From Ustilaginoidea virens (Eukaryota; Ascomycota; Sordariomycetes; Hypocreales; Clavicipitaceae), in NCBI RefSeq assembly GCF_000687475.1, contig NC_057317.1, forward strand, positions 2,542,001 to 2,606,000: 64,000 bases of DNA. Direction: 5' to 3'. Shown here in pieces: positions 34,517 through 44,553 of this stretch; position 1 is the stretch's first letter, and each line of letters begins with the position of its first letter. The position numbers and the translations under genes are program-made. Below the pieces are notes generated by a model that worked only from the letters and a program-made list of their open reading frames with translations, did no database searches and had not been told where the DNA came from.

Positions 34517-36387
34517 GGTGGGCATGCGAAGCCGGAAGATCGTGGGCAGGAGGCGGCAAACCGTTCAGTCAGGCACGCGGCGATGAGGACGGAGCGAGGA
34601 CTCGAGACGCGCGCAGAGGGGAGAGTGGGTGTGGGACAGCAAAGAAACAGCTTCTTTTTCAGGGAAAAAGAAGAAGCCCAGGCAAGGAGCTGTCTGGACG
34701 CTAGACTCTATGCCGTGACGAACCCGGGCTCGAAGCAGCAGCAAGCAGATACTTTGCTGAACGGGGGGGGGAAGTAGGGGGAATATCAACGATTAGAGCA
34801 ATCGGAGAATAGGGGTATCTGAGGGGATGGAGAGGGCTGGCACGGAGGAGGAGGAGCGAGAAAACCACGGGAAGCGAGTCGACTTGGCAAACGGACGATG
34901 CGAAGGAAGGATAATGACAGGCTTGGGGGTTTTCTTGCTAGCCCGTTTACAGAGTATAGCACCACCAGACCAAAGACCACATGCACACATGCAGCGTCAA
35001 CGTTTAAAAAGCGTCTGGTGTGCCTCGCTTCTGAGTACCTAAGGTATCTACCTACCTGGTAGGTGGACCTTCCCTGACAAAGATTCCGTTGCCACCCATC
35101 ATCATCATCATGTGTCATTTGGTGCTTCAGCATTGCTAGCCACTTGCTAGGCAAAATACCATTGGACGCCCACCCAAAAGGCGACTTCCCAGTCGCTGGG
35201 TAAACTGTGGGTAAACTCTGCGTAAACGCTGGGTAAACGCTGGGTAATTGCTGCAGCCTCCAAGTCCTTTCGCACAGGGTCTAGCCACACACAATTTGGG
35301 GGTTCCGAGCCGCATGGCCCGACGCCGCATTATCGATTGTGATAAGCGTCGGTCATGTTTTGGGCTCGGATGGAGCTCGAGGCCATTTCCGGGGGTTGTC
35401 ATGGCTGTTGTGCCCCCGGTATTTTCCTGCTGGTTTGAAAGGACGTGGGAAAGGGAACGAGCCACGACTGAATATTCCTCTCCAAGCCCGGCATGATTGA
35501 TTGTTTTGAAGAGCACCCTTCTCCGTACTCGCTCTGGTCCAATGTAGTTCTTGCCTTCTGGACGACCACCAGATATGGTGTCTGCATGTGGGTCTGCAGC
35601 AAGAGGCTGGGAAAAAAGCCGAGCTGACTTGGCCATCTTCTCTGCGCCGTTAGATCCCGGGACCTCTTTCTCTTATCATTCGCGACACCGCGGCCAGCTG
35701 ACCACTCCTTATTTCATGGACCGCAGTATGCTCTGCAGCCTTGTAAAATCAGGGCTTATGCGCCGCTTGATCTAACTCTCATTCCGTCCTACCAATTCCG
35801 CATCAACAGAATTGAAGAAATACAAGAGAAAAAGACGCAAGTTTTGTAGGCCAGAGCCACGCTATTCCGCCCTAACCCGATACAGGCCAGCCGCGGCGCA
35901 CGGACCATCTGCTCCTACACCAGGGCATGGCATACCTTTACTCCGTGCTCCGTACGGAGTACCTTGAGTAACTAAAGCTTGTTAGTGGCCGGCCCTCTCA
36001 CTGGACGAGATTTCAACCACCCGCGCGACATCATCACAACTGCTCTTCAGCCTTGTTTTGCCAAGCTCCCGCCTCCTCAGCCCGTATCTCCCGCCCGGGG
36101 AGCCAATCGCGCAAATCTCCAGGAATTCGGACGACAGTGTCTCGTCCCATCTCTCCCCGTCTTCCGACTTTTCCCCACACCCGTCCCCAGCAACGGGCTG
36201 ACTGCCCATCGAATCGCGACTGCCCGGTAGTCATATTCATGTCGGATTTTTGAGGGCCCGTCGGATCAAAGCTCGCTCGCGCATCCTTCATTTGCCAGGA
36301 GCCGATAACCAGCGGGGCATGAGATACCGAGTCTGATATCAAATCGCAAACGCCTCCCAACGCCCGCAGTGTCCGCAATAGTCCGTC
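34517..36387. other. Intergenic region between divergent MPO1 and RPB7
   Basis: No supported gene. A 166-codon minus-strand frame at 35136-35636 begins with ATG but is partly a translation of the tandem repeat at 35194-35253. A palindromic CTCCGTACGGAG cluster is at 35941-35962, about 430 bp before the RPB7 start. Confidence 0.55.
35194..35253. repeat. Tandem 11-bp repeat (GGGTAAACGCT-type)
   Basis: Five imperfect copies of a GGGTAAAC-containing unit. The AAAC-rich unit is unlike the other repeats in the window. Confidence 0.85.
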
Positions 36388-37092
36388 ATGTTTTTTCTCT
36401 ACAATATGGAGCGGAGGGTGACATTGCATCCGTCCTATTTCGGCCGCAACATGCATGAGTTGGTCACGAGCAAGCTCCTGAAAGACGTGGAAGGCACTTG
36501 CGCTGGAAGCTACTACATAATTTCCATCATGGATACCTTTGACATATCCGAAGGCCGGATCCTTCCCGGGAATGGGCTGGCGGAATTCACCGTCGGCTAC
36601 CGTGCTGTCGTTTGGCGGCCATTCAAAGGCGAGACGGTATGAAAGGGCCAGATTCTTCTTTCAGGCCTTCCCGGAATCTAATGTCGAAGCAGGTTGATGC
36701 CGTTGTGTACTCAATCAACCCACAGGGTTTCTTTGCGCAAGCTGGACCGTTGCGGTTGTTTGTTTCTGCACATGTATGCCACAACCTGCTTCCATCAGTC
36801 AAACACCAGTGGGCATGACAAACTTACTCTGGGCCACAGCTTATTCCCAGTGATATCAGGTGGGACCCCAACGCAACACCGCCGCAGTTCACCAACAACG
36901 AGGATACCGTGATTGAACCTGGCACACATGTTCGCGTCAAAATCATTGGCACGAGAACAGAAGTCGGGGAGATGTGGGCCATTGGAAGCATTAAGGAAGA
37001 CTATCTTGGGTACGCTGGATGCTACTCCCCTGCGATTATTGACTGCAGTCCGTCTTGCTAACTCTTTTCGAAACAGCTGCCTTCAGGATTGA
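36388..37092 (+). CDS. RPB7: DNA-directed RNA polymerase II subunit Rpb7
   Basis: Forms the Rpb4/7 stalk of RNA polymerase II. Exons are 36388-36636, 36693-36773, 36840-37009 and 37077-37092, giving 171 aa, the same length as yeast Rpb7. The N-terminal tip domain (about 1-80) includes MFFLYNMERRVTLHPSYFGR and GRILPGNGLAEFTVGYRAVV. The C-terminal OB/S1 domain follows (VDAVVYSINPQGFFAQAGPL, then LIPSDIRWDPNATPPQF and GTRTEVGEMWAIGSIKEDYL). The last exon is just 16 nt and encodes the invariant end CLQD after the split Gly codon. It is supported by a GCTAAC branch point and an AACAG acceptor. The Ala-Gln-Ala-Gly in the OB region differs slightly from the family's usual AxVGP. Confidence 0.97.
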
Positions 37093-38117
37093 GAATCGAC
37101 GACGTGACGAACCATCTGTAATGAACACCACCACCGAAGCGAAATCCGGGGGATGAAGAATACACAATGCCCCCTCCACCCCCCCGCAAAACAAGCAGAA
37201 CATAAGAAAGAAGAAAAAGAAAAAAAAAGCCCCATTGAGCAGACCAGCATGCCGACCCGCGTTATCGGAGTGTATCTTTAGAACTAGGACGATCAATGCC
37301 GGCTATGCGGCAACAAGCCAGCGAGATGCCAAGCGGCGTACGTAACGATAAGAACGGATTATGGCGCGTATATACTAGGGGAATTCATTTGGCGATACTA
37401 TTGTTTCATTAGATATAAAACTATAACCTGAACGAGGGGAGCCATCACAAGCACCGGACAAAGAGCATACAGTACATGGCGCACCAAGCTGACTCCTGGT
37501 GACAGTCACCCGCTCGTCAGCTCTGAGAAAACACCGCAACCTAAGGTAGGTTAGGTAGGTGCCTAGGTAGGTAGTCATAGACCTCTCGGTGATTTATCCC
37601 GAGTTATCTTACAACTGATGTCCAACGATGGAATCAGGCGTGACGCGCAACGGTAGGTATCTAGTGGTGCGCGTTCTGTGTCTGCTGTTCACTATTGCAT
37701 CTCGTGCCGTCTCCGACCTCCTCTTCTTTGTGTCTTGTTACGGGGCAGATTCGTGACTGCATAGTTTCTGATTTTGACGCGTGAAAGTATCGCCTTTGTC
37801 TTTTTTGATTCGGCAGGCTAAACGTTGGTCCCGACGCACAAAACACATACACACCTAGGTTATGAGCAGCTACATTGTTTTTATTTAGCTCCCGCCGAGC
37901 CATCGCTATGCTTAGCTCCTGTTGCCCAGATCCACGCATCCCACCCCGCTGTAGCGAGCTGGCGGTGGATAAAACCAAGTCAAAGCATAATCCAAAGTCG
38001 TCCGTCTGGTCTCTACCTGTAGGCAGGCCGATGTCGCTGAGGGGTCAGACGCTCGCTTTCAACCCCCACAAATACCATCATCAGTATGTATCGTTCTCTA
38101 GCAGACAGTCGTCGAGT
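37093..38117. other. Intergenic region, RPB7 to aldolase gene
   Basis: No supported gene. TAGGTAGG repeats lie at 37541-37575. The open frame continues upstream of the chosen aldolase start (to an ATG at about 37908 and another at 38031), so part of this may be 5' leader or coding. Confidence 0.5.
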
Positions 38118-39350
38118 ATGAGCGCCTCGTCAAAGACACGGTCTCTCTTCCCATTCCACTCTCGCACTTGCGTCGCCTCGACTACTTCACTCAAGTTTCT
38201 TGGGCGGTCCTTTACGAAAGTGCAGACACAGAGGGGGTACGGGATGGAGGCGTCCAACAGGCTTAAAATGGCCTTTGCCCAGGGTAAACAATCCATGGGA
38301 ATGTGGCAGATGCTTCCAGGGGCCAATGTCGCAAGACTGCTGGCAAGATCTGGGGTTGATTGGGTCATGGTTGATTGTGAGCATGGAAATATCGATGGTT
38401 AGCTTGTTCCGATTCCCAATGTTCGGGACCTTGGGATCTGCCCTGGCTACGTCCTGTTCTTCGTACGCACGTCAACTGACAGAACCCCTTTTGCAGACGG
38501 AGCCATGCATGATGCCGTGCCGGCCATTGCAGCCCTGGGCGTTGCGCCTCTTGTGAGGCTGCCAGACCGACAGCCGTGGATGGTCAAACGTGCGTTGTTC
38601 ACACTCTGCAAATCCTACTCACTATTTTAACGTTTGAGCTGAAGGTGCCCTCGACGCTGGTGCCCATGGTGTAACTTGATTCCTTTACACAAATGACGCT
38701 ATGCGGGCTGTTGACTATCTATGCTAGATTCTCGTGCCGTTGCTGCGCTCCGCACAAGAAGCCACGGAGCTTGTGCAAGCAGCCAAGTTTCCTCCCTGGG
38801 GCAAGAGAGGCTTCGGCTCACCCATCGCCCCTGAACGATTCCACCCCGTGCCTTCGTTTACGGAGTATCTGCAGCAGGCAAACGACGCCCTTTTGACGAT
38901 GGTCCAGATCGAAACGCAAGAAGCCTTGGACGAGGTCGCCGAGATAGCCTCTGTCAAAGGCATTGATGTGCTATTCATTGGTCCCTTTGATCTAGGTAGG
39001 GAACCCAGTGGCCACGCTGTGGCATTTTTTCAAAAGCCATGCAAAGGCGAGAAACAGATCCCCTGCTGACCATTAGAGTAAAAGGCAACAATATTGGTCA
39101 CCCCATTCTCAATGGGGAGATGACTCCAGAGCTCAATGAAGCCATCGCCAGGATCCTTGCGGCTTGCCGTAGTGCTGGTAAGCAGTGTGGCATATACGCC
39201 ACGAGTGGTGAGCAGGCTAGGCTTTTCGCCGATCAAGGCTTCGATATGATTAGTGTGTCGACAGACTATACTGCTTTGGAGCACATGCTCAAGCAGCAAT
39301 TCGCTGCTTCCCGAGGCGGGCCTTCTCCCGACAGGAGTGGTTCGTACTGA
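38118..39350 (+). CDS. HpcH/HpaI-family aldolase, probably mitochondrial
   Basis: Class II, metal-dependent aldolase of the HpcH/HpaI family, which cleaves or forms 2-keto-3-deoxy-type sugar acids and 4-hydroxy-2-oxo acids. The exact substrate cannot be told. Exons are 38118-38397, 38497-38589, 38645-38670, 38728-38995 and 39085-39350, giving 310 aa. Exon 3 is only 26 nt. Typical stretches are GVDWVMVDCEHGNIDDGAMH, KFPPWGKRGFGSPIAPERFH, TMVQIETQEALDEV (metal-binding Glu) and DVLFIGPFDLG (metal-binding Asp). The 42 residues before Met at 38244 (ASMEASNR-like start of the catalytic domain) are Ser-, Arg- and Thr-rich and could target mitochondria. Starting at 38244 would give a 268-aa cytosolic form. 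Earlier in-frame ATGs exist at 38031 and 37908. The first intron donor is GTTAGC. It converges on the glutaredoxin-like gene with only 67 bp between stop codons. Confidence 0.88.
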
Positions 39351-39417
39351 TAACTGGGTGGGGGGGTTTGGTGTTGATGAAAGTTGTCCGAGAGAATAAA
39401 ACTGGCCTCAAGGAGAG

Positions 39418-39809
39418 CTAACCACGTCTTTCCACTTGGTCCATTTTGGCTTCTACTTGCTCAACTGTGAAGCTATGCATAAGCTTGACGGTTTTGGCGG
39501 CGGATTTGACTGCTTCTTCAGCATCTTCGGATTTGTTAACGTGTATCTGATCGGCAGACAGTCAAATGTTAACGTCACAATACGGCATTGCCTTGCAAGT
39601 TGCAACCAACTTACCACAGGAATATCGAAATCGTAAAGTTCTCTCCACGGCCTTGATTCCGGTAGAGCTAGGTTCACCTCTTTGTAAGCAAACGGTCGCC
39701 TATCCCAGACCTTGGAGAGGACGCTCTTGGCTTGCGCGCATAGACCGCAGTTATCGCGTGTGAAAAGGGTGATTCTGCAGGCTTGCAGCAGGCGGCGAGA
39801 AACGAACAT
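39418..39809 (-). CDS. Small glutaredoxin-like protein (DUF836 / YDR286C type)
   Basis: Thioredoxin-fold protein of the glutaredoxin-like DUF836 family. Exons on the minus strand are 39809-39615 and 39546-39418, giving 107 aa. The redox motif is CGLC in ITLFTRDNCGLCAQAKSVL, followed by a helix and PFAYKEVNLALPESRPWREL. The conserved cis-Pro segment is split by the intron (YDFDIPV/IHVNK). The N terminus MFVSRRLLQACR is short and basic. The frame is open upstream to 39998, but that extension has no ATG I would trust and no homology-like content. Two GTACGGAGTA motifs lie just upstream of its start (39834-39844 and 39881-39890). Function in fungi is not well defined. Confidence 0.85.
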
Positions 39810-40426
39810 GATTGCCGCAGTTGAAGGGATGATGTACGGAGTACAGTTTGCCGAACGGCGGGTGACCTTCCTGTTACCGCGTACGGAGTAGTGGAAAGGA
39901 CCATTCAGTATGCATTCAGCTTCCCGAATAGCTGTCAAAATACGAACCTGATTCCTCTTGAATCGGCGGATGGGCTGGGTGCAAATGGAAAGCCCCATTC
40001 ACATAGTACATACGAATAGAGTGAGCCTATTCTATTCCGTACGGAGTACGCAGTAATATGGCCAGGAACCCAAGGAGATAGGGATGGGTAGGTACCACCT
40101 TAGGTACCTTACCTATCCCTTAGGTACCTCTAGGTACTTACCTCAGGTACCCAACCTGCTCGGGCCAGCTTCCAAGAAGAGGCGCCACAAGCCCCAGATG
40201 ATTGTACTGTTACTCCGTACTCTGTACACTCTTCTAGAACATCCCACGGTCACTCCACTAACAAGCCTCGCGAAGACAACGACAAGGATTAAACGCTTTT
40301 ACTCGCCGTTAAACCCAATTCCCAGGAATCGAAAGGACGATAAAACCTCTCATTTCCTGTGCCTCGCGTGAAGCTTAACCAAGCTTAGCCATTCACAGTT
40401 GGCTCTGTTACACTACAGACAGACCC
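39810..40426. promoter_or_regulatory. Divergent promoter region, glutaredoxin-like gene / CHORD gene
   Basis: 617 bp. It carries four GTACGGAGTA-type motifs (39834, 39881, 40039, 40211) and GGTACCTTAGGTACC-type repeats at 40087-40153, the densest combination of both motif families in the window. Confidence 0.55.
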
Positions 40427-41586
40427 ATGGCTACAACGCAGAAATGTGTCCACCAAGGCTGTGGCAAGCAATTCAGAGACGCCGCAGAAAAATGTGAATA
40501 CCACCCCGGCCCTCCCATCTTCCACGAAGGGCAGAAAGGTATGTCTGCGCCCAGCAAGGGGGTTGCATGAGAGGATAACTGAATTCCTTTGTGATGCTTC
40601 TGAAGCACTGCATTCATTGCTTACCTGCGGGTTTCATAGGATGGAAATGTTGCAAACCCCGTGTCCTGACGTTTGACGAATTCTTGAGCATCCCTCCATG
40701 CACAACCGGCGTCCATTCTACCACAGACGTTCCTCCCCCGGTCGATGAAAGGCGGAAAGAGGATGATGTGGCGCTCTCAAAGAAGATAGAGTCCTTGACC
40801 ACAGCCTCTCCCTCGGCAACACCACCTCCTCGGCTACCTGTCCAACCCGCTCAGTCAGCCCCGACGCCGCCTCCTCCTGCTCCAGAAACGGAAGATGACG
40901 AGCCCAGCATGGAGATTCCTGATGGGGCAATATGTCGGCGACGAAAATGCGGACAAACCTACACAACTGGGAGGTCGAGAGACGGGGAGAGATGTGTGCA
41001 TCATCCTGGCGTGCCCATCTTCCATGAGGGCAGCAAGGGATACTCCTGTTGCAAGCGGCGAGTCCTAGAGTTTGACCAGTTCATGAAAATTGAAGGATGT
41101 AAAACAAAGGACCGACACCTGTTCATCGGGAGCGGCAAAAAAAAGAACAACTCGGGCTCATCTGGGGAGGAAATTTTGACGAGCGCTAGGTACGTCTCAT
41201 TCCAACTTTTGCCGCAATAGCAGGCTGTGATGGACTGAATCTAACACGTGGCGGTTCCCACCAGACATGACTATTATCAGACTGCCACCAGTGTCATTGC
41301 GTCCTTTTTTCTCAAAAAAATCGTCAAGGAAACCGCCAAAGTAAGCTTCGACGATAGGCACATCATGCTAGACTTAGTAACGGCCGATTCCCCACCCAAG
41401 CGGCTCAAGGCGGAAATACCTCTCTACGGTAAAATTGATCCAAGCAAATCGACGTTCAAAATCCTGGGAACCAAGCTGGAGGTGTCGCTGGGGAAAGCGG
41501 ATGGCGCATCGTGGCCCGTGCTGAGAAGTGATGAGGCGTTGACTGGCGAAATCCTGCAGATAGGGCAAGCAGGGAGGGCGTCATGA
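40427..41586 (+). CDS. CHORD-CS domain protein (CHORDC1/RAR1-like Hsp90 co-chaperone)
   Basis: Zinc-binding co-chaperone that links Hsp90 to client complexes; the animal form is CHORDC1 and the plant form is RAR1. Exons are 40427-40538, 40640-41189 and 41265-41586, giving 327 aa. CHORD1 occupies about residues 7-60 (CVHQGCGKQF, CEYHPGPPIFHEG, GWKCCKPRVLTFDEFLSIPP). CHORD2 occupies about 160-220 (CRRRKCGQTY, CVHHPGVPIFHEGSKGYSCC, RVLEFDQFMKIEGC). The cysteines and histidines expected for two zinc ions per CHORD appear present. A Pro-rich linker (about 100-150) joins them. The C-terminal CS (p23/Sgt1-like) domain includes KVSFDDRHIMLDLV, EIPLYGKIDPSKSTF and KLEVSLGKADGASWPVLR. Having the CS domain makes it like the animal and fungal form rather than plant RAR1. 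Confidence 0.93.
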
Positions 41587-42678
41587 GTATGAACTTGCCT
41601 CGTATTTGACTGTTGTTGAAGGATCTGACTCTGCTCCTTGTTGCATAGGCGCGTGCCGATGGAGGGTATGGAAGGCAGAGTTAGCTAGCATTAGTTCTTG
41701 ATGTCAGTGCAAGCCATGATATCCAGTTGCAGGGCATGGTTGCGGTGTTGCAGCACGTTTTCTGCACATATGGATGGGTATCATGACAAAGAGTTGGTGA
41801 TGTGTCGAACATGTGGATGCCAAGTCCCATGGAGTAGGCAATCAGACTACGGAGTAAGAGTGCGGGATTTCAAGCAGCTGAGTACCTAAGGTACCTATTC
41901 GGTAGCCAGCTCAAGCTTGTCTCCGTTAACGGAGCACCGATTTCGTACCCGAGTTCATACCTTGGGTACCAGGTACCTAGGTAGGTACCTTGCTGGTTGT
42001 CTCGGCAAATGAGTGGAGAGCGGATGCCCAGCTTTCATCCCTTGAGGCTCAGCAGCCCCACCAGAGTAGAAGCATTGATATTCTGATATGGCAAGTCCAC
42101 CATCATCAATAGTACAGTAACTGAATCCCTGCCTAACCTTTGTAGAGACCATAGCGTCTATACCTACTCGAGCACTCTTCGCCCGCCGCTGATAGGTCCG
42201 CCCTCGACGCTGGCCAAAGCACCAGCACCAGACACACAATCGATAGTGGGCAGTTGGGTTGGCAGCTGTCTGGTCCGAGGGGTTGCTGGCGCCACGCAAT
42301 CGATACCTCCCTCCCGTCATGATTGCAGGATCAAGGAAAGCTGAAGGTGGCGGCGTCCAGGCCAGCACCTGGCGTTTCGATTCGGCGACGGGGGGATGAG
42401 ATGCTATCTTCCCTTATCAAGACGCATCGCGGATGACGGCGCCACGAGTGCAACCCGTCAAACTTTTGAACACAGCCTACGGAGTACTACTGCCGCTGCC
42501 GCTGCCGCCACTGCTACGGAGCACCCGACAGAGCTGGCCTTTAAAATTCCAGGCTCAGCCTCGCTTCCCGACCGGCAGACGCTTTTCGCGCTTCACAGCA
42601 GCAGAAACCACAACCCCCCCCCCCCCCCCACGGATACCACACACAACAGTCAAATCCACGTTCGCGCACCACGGAGTC
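41587..42678. other. Intergenic region, CHORD gene to Par32-like gene
   Basis: No supported gene. TAGGTACC repeats lie at 41884-41992 and TACGGAGTA motifs at 41848 and 42478. A 14-C run near 42615 sits shortly before the next start codon. Confidence 0.6.
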
Positions 42679-43250
42679 ATGGCCGTCGAAGTATCCCACG
42701 GCAGAGGTGGAGCCGGCAACATCAACGAGGATCCAACCGAATACGGTGACGGGGAAGTTGTTCGTGCGGGGGTGGAGGGGAGTCACGGTGACGGTGCCTA
42801 CAGTGCTGGCCGGGGAGGTGAGGCTGCCACTGATCGATTGCCATTCATACAAATCCCTGTCTATGCTGCTTGCCCTGCCCCCCCCCCCCCCCCCGGGGGG
42901 GGAGCAAAGGCAATGGCGGAGATTGGCTCGCAACGGGCCCTAGATTCTGTTCCCGTGGTGGTTTGCAAAGACTGACGGGGTTTGTCTGTTTCGCAGGTGC
43001 TGGCAACATCGCGGACGCTGGAAGGGCTCCCACGCCGCGCAAAGATCAGGACGTGATTCCCGACGCGGCGTACCGCGCCAGTCTCGACAAGCAAGACTAC
43101 CACACCGGTCGCGGCGGCGCAGGAAACGAGCACCTCGCGCACGACCACGGAAAGAAGGCTGCGCAAAGGCCGGCCGCGAACGAGACGGAGACACCGGTCG
43201 GGTTGGCGGACAAGTTGAAGCAGAAACTCCTGGCCGTCTTCAAGAAGTGA
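42679..43250 (+). CDS. Small DUF3602 (Par32-like) protein
   Basis: Yeast Par32 is a TORC1-regulated phosphoprotein that inhibits ammonium transporters; the family is mostly disordered. Exons are 42679-42817 and 42997-43250, giving 130 aa. The hallmark is the repeated GRGGAGN motif: HGRGGAGNINEDP near residue 8, AGRGGAGNIADAG across the intron junction (about 43-55), and TGRGGAGNEHLAHDHGKKAA (about 87-106). The C-terminal end (GLADKLKQKLLAVFKK) is an amphipathic basic helix, which could touch membranes. The intron is 179 nt and contains a striking C17-G8 run. The short size and simple layout are typical for the family; a role in nitrogen signalling here is inference only. Confidence 0.88.
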
Positions 43251-44553
43251 AGCGCCCGTTCTGGAGATTTGCCTCGTTTTTCCTTTTGCGACAAGCACAC
43301 CACGTGCCGGGTTTTCAAGTGGTGTAATTTTTCTTTCTAATGATAATACCAGACGTCCCATTTCATGCTCTTCCGCCAACTTTCTTACTATGTAGTTGGT
43401 ATTCAAAGCGTTTTGAAGGGTCCAACATGTTTCACTTGTACATGTATCAAAGCCAAAGGTTGCTAGTCGCAGGTTCATCTTTTCTTTTGTTTCTTTTTTT
43501 TCCCCCGCATGGCGATTTCACGACTGGCTGGCTTCTGCCAGCGCGAATCACCCACACCTGGAAGGGCAGGGCCCGTCCCCACCAAGTGATGCTTCTTTCT
43601 TTATCGTCTTCTTTGCCACCCCCGCCTGACAAGACGACGAGACCGGGATGGTAGGCTCTAGGTGGGTTCGAGGCGATCCATTTCCAATGGAACGGAAAAT
43701 GCTGGGTGGTTGGTAGCCACCAGAGAAGAGCGGACGAATGCAAGACAAGGATAGACAGTGGCCGTCCTAAGCAAGTCTTGGCTAGCGGCGCTGTCTGGCT
43801 TATCACGCATTGGCCAGCGGGCTGAACAGCAACCCGTGAATCCACGATGGAAGCATTGCGCAGACATCCCTTTGGGAACATGGGATGCGAAGAGGGAGGA
43901 GCTATGACGATCTTGCGAGCGGGGGGTCGGCGTCTCCGAAGCAGATATATAGCTCGCCAACCCAACCAGACCATGCATGGTTAATGGAAACTTGAGTTGT
44001 CCTACATTGCGCCGAGTGCCGAGTTGCCAGACAGCAAAGCAAACTCGATTCCAAGCCCAAGCTCCACCAACCACGCTCGAGTAAGTACACCAGACCAGGC
44101 GGACCAGACTGGTTACAGCGACGACGGGCGCAACGGAGCAGGTAAGCGTCGATGGGATATGTCCGCCGTCCAGTGTGTGCGACAAGTCGCTGGACCTGTG
44201 CTCATTGACTGCTGCTGGAGGGAGGCTTGAGCCGTGGCTCCGGGGGCCCGACCGCCGACCCCGACCGCCGACCCCGACCCTGACCCCGCTGACCCTGACC
44301 CGCTGACCAGCCCCCAGCCAGCTTGGGGTGGCTACATACTCCGTACATGCCTGGGTCTGGGCCTCCAGCTGAGAGCCCCCCCCCCCCCCTTTGCCCCACC
44401 ATGCCCCTGCAAGCTGGTCAACTCAGCCGTCCAGGGCTTCGTGGGCGCCGACACTGGTCTGGTTTGTCCATTCTTTCGAGGCTGTCGTCGTATCGCTCCT
44501 TTACGAGCTCATCTTTCGAGGCTGATGACGAGCGATCCTCCACACACGCCACC
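43251..44553. other. Intergenic region, Par32-like gene to ATG22
   Basis: No supported gene. GACCCCGACCGCC-type repeats lie at 44247-44310, a TACTCCGTAC motif at 44337, and a 14-C run near 44378. Confidence 0.6.

Noticed and set aside
35136..35636. 166-codon minus-strand frame starting with ATG
   Set aside because: Part of it is the 11-bp tandem repeat, the rest has no domain features, and no intron or leader context supports it.
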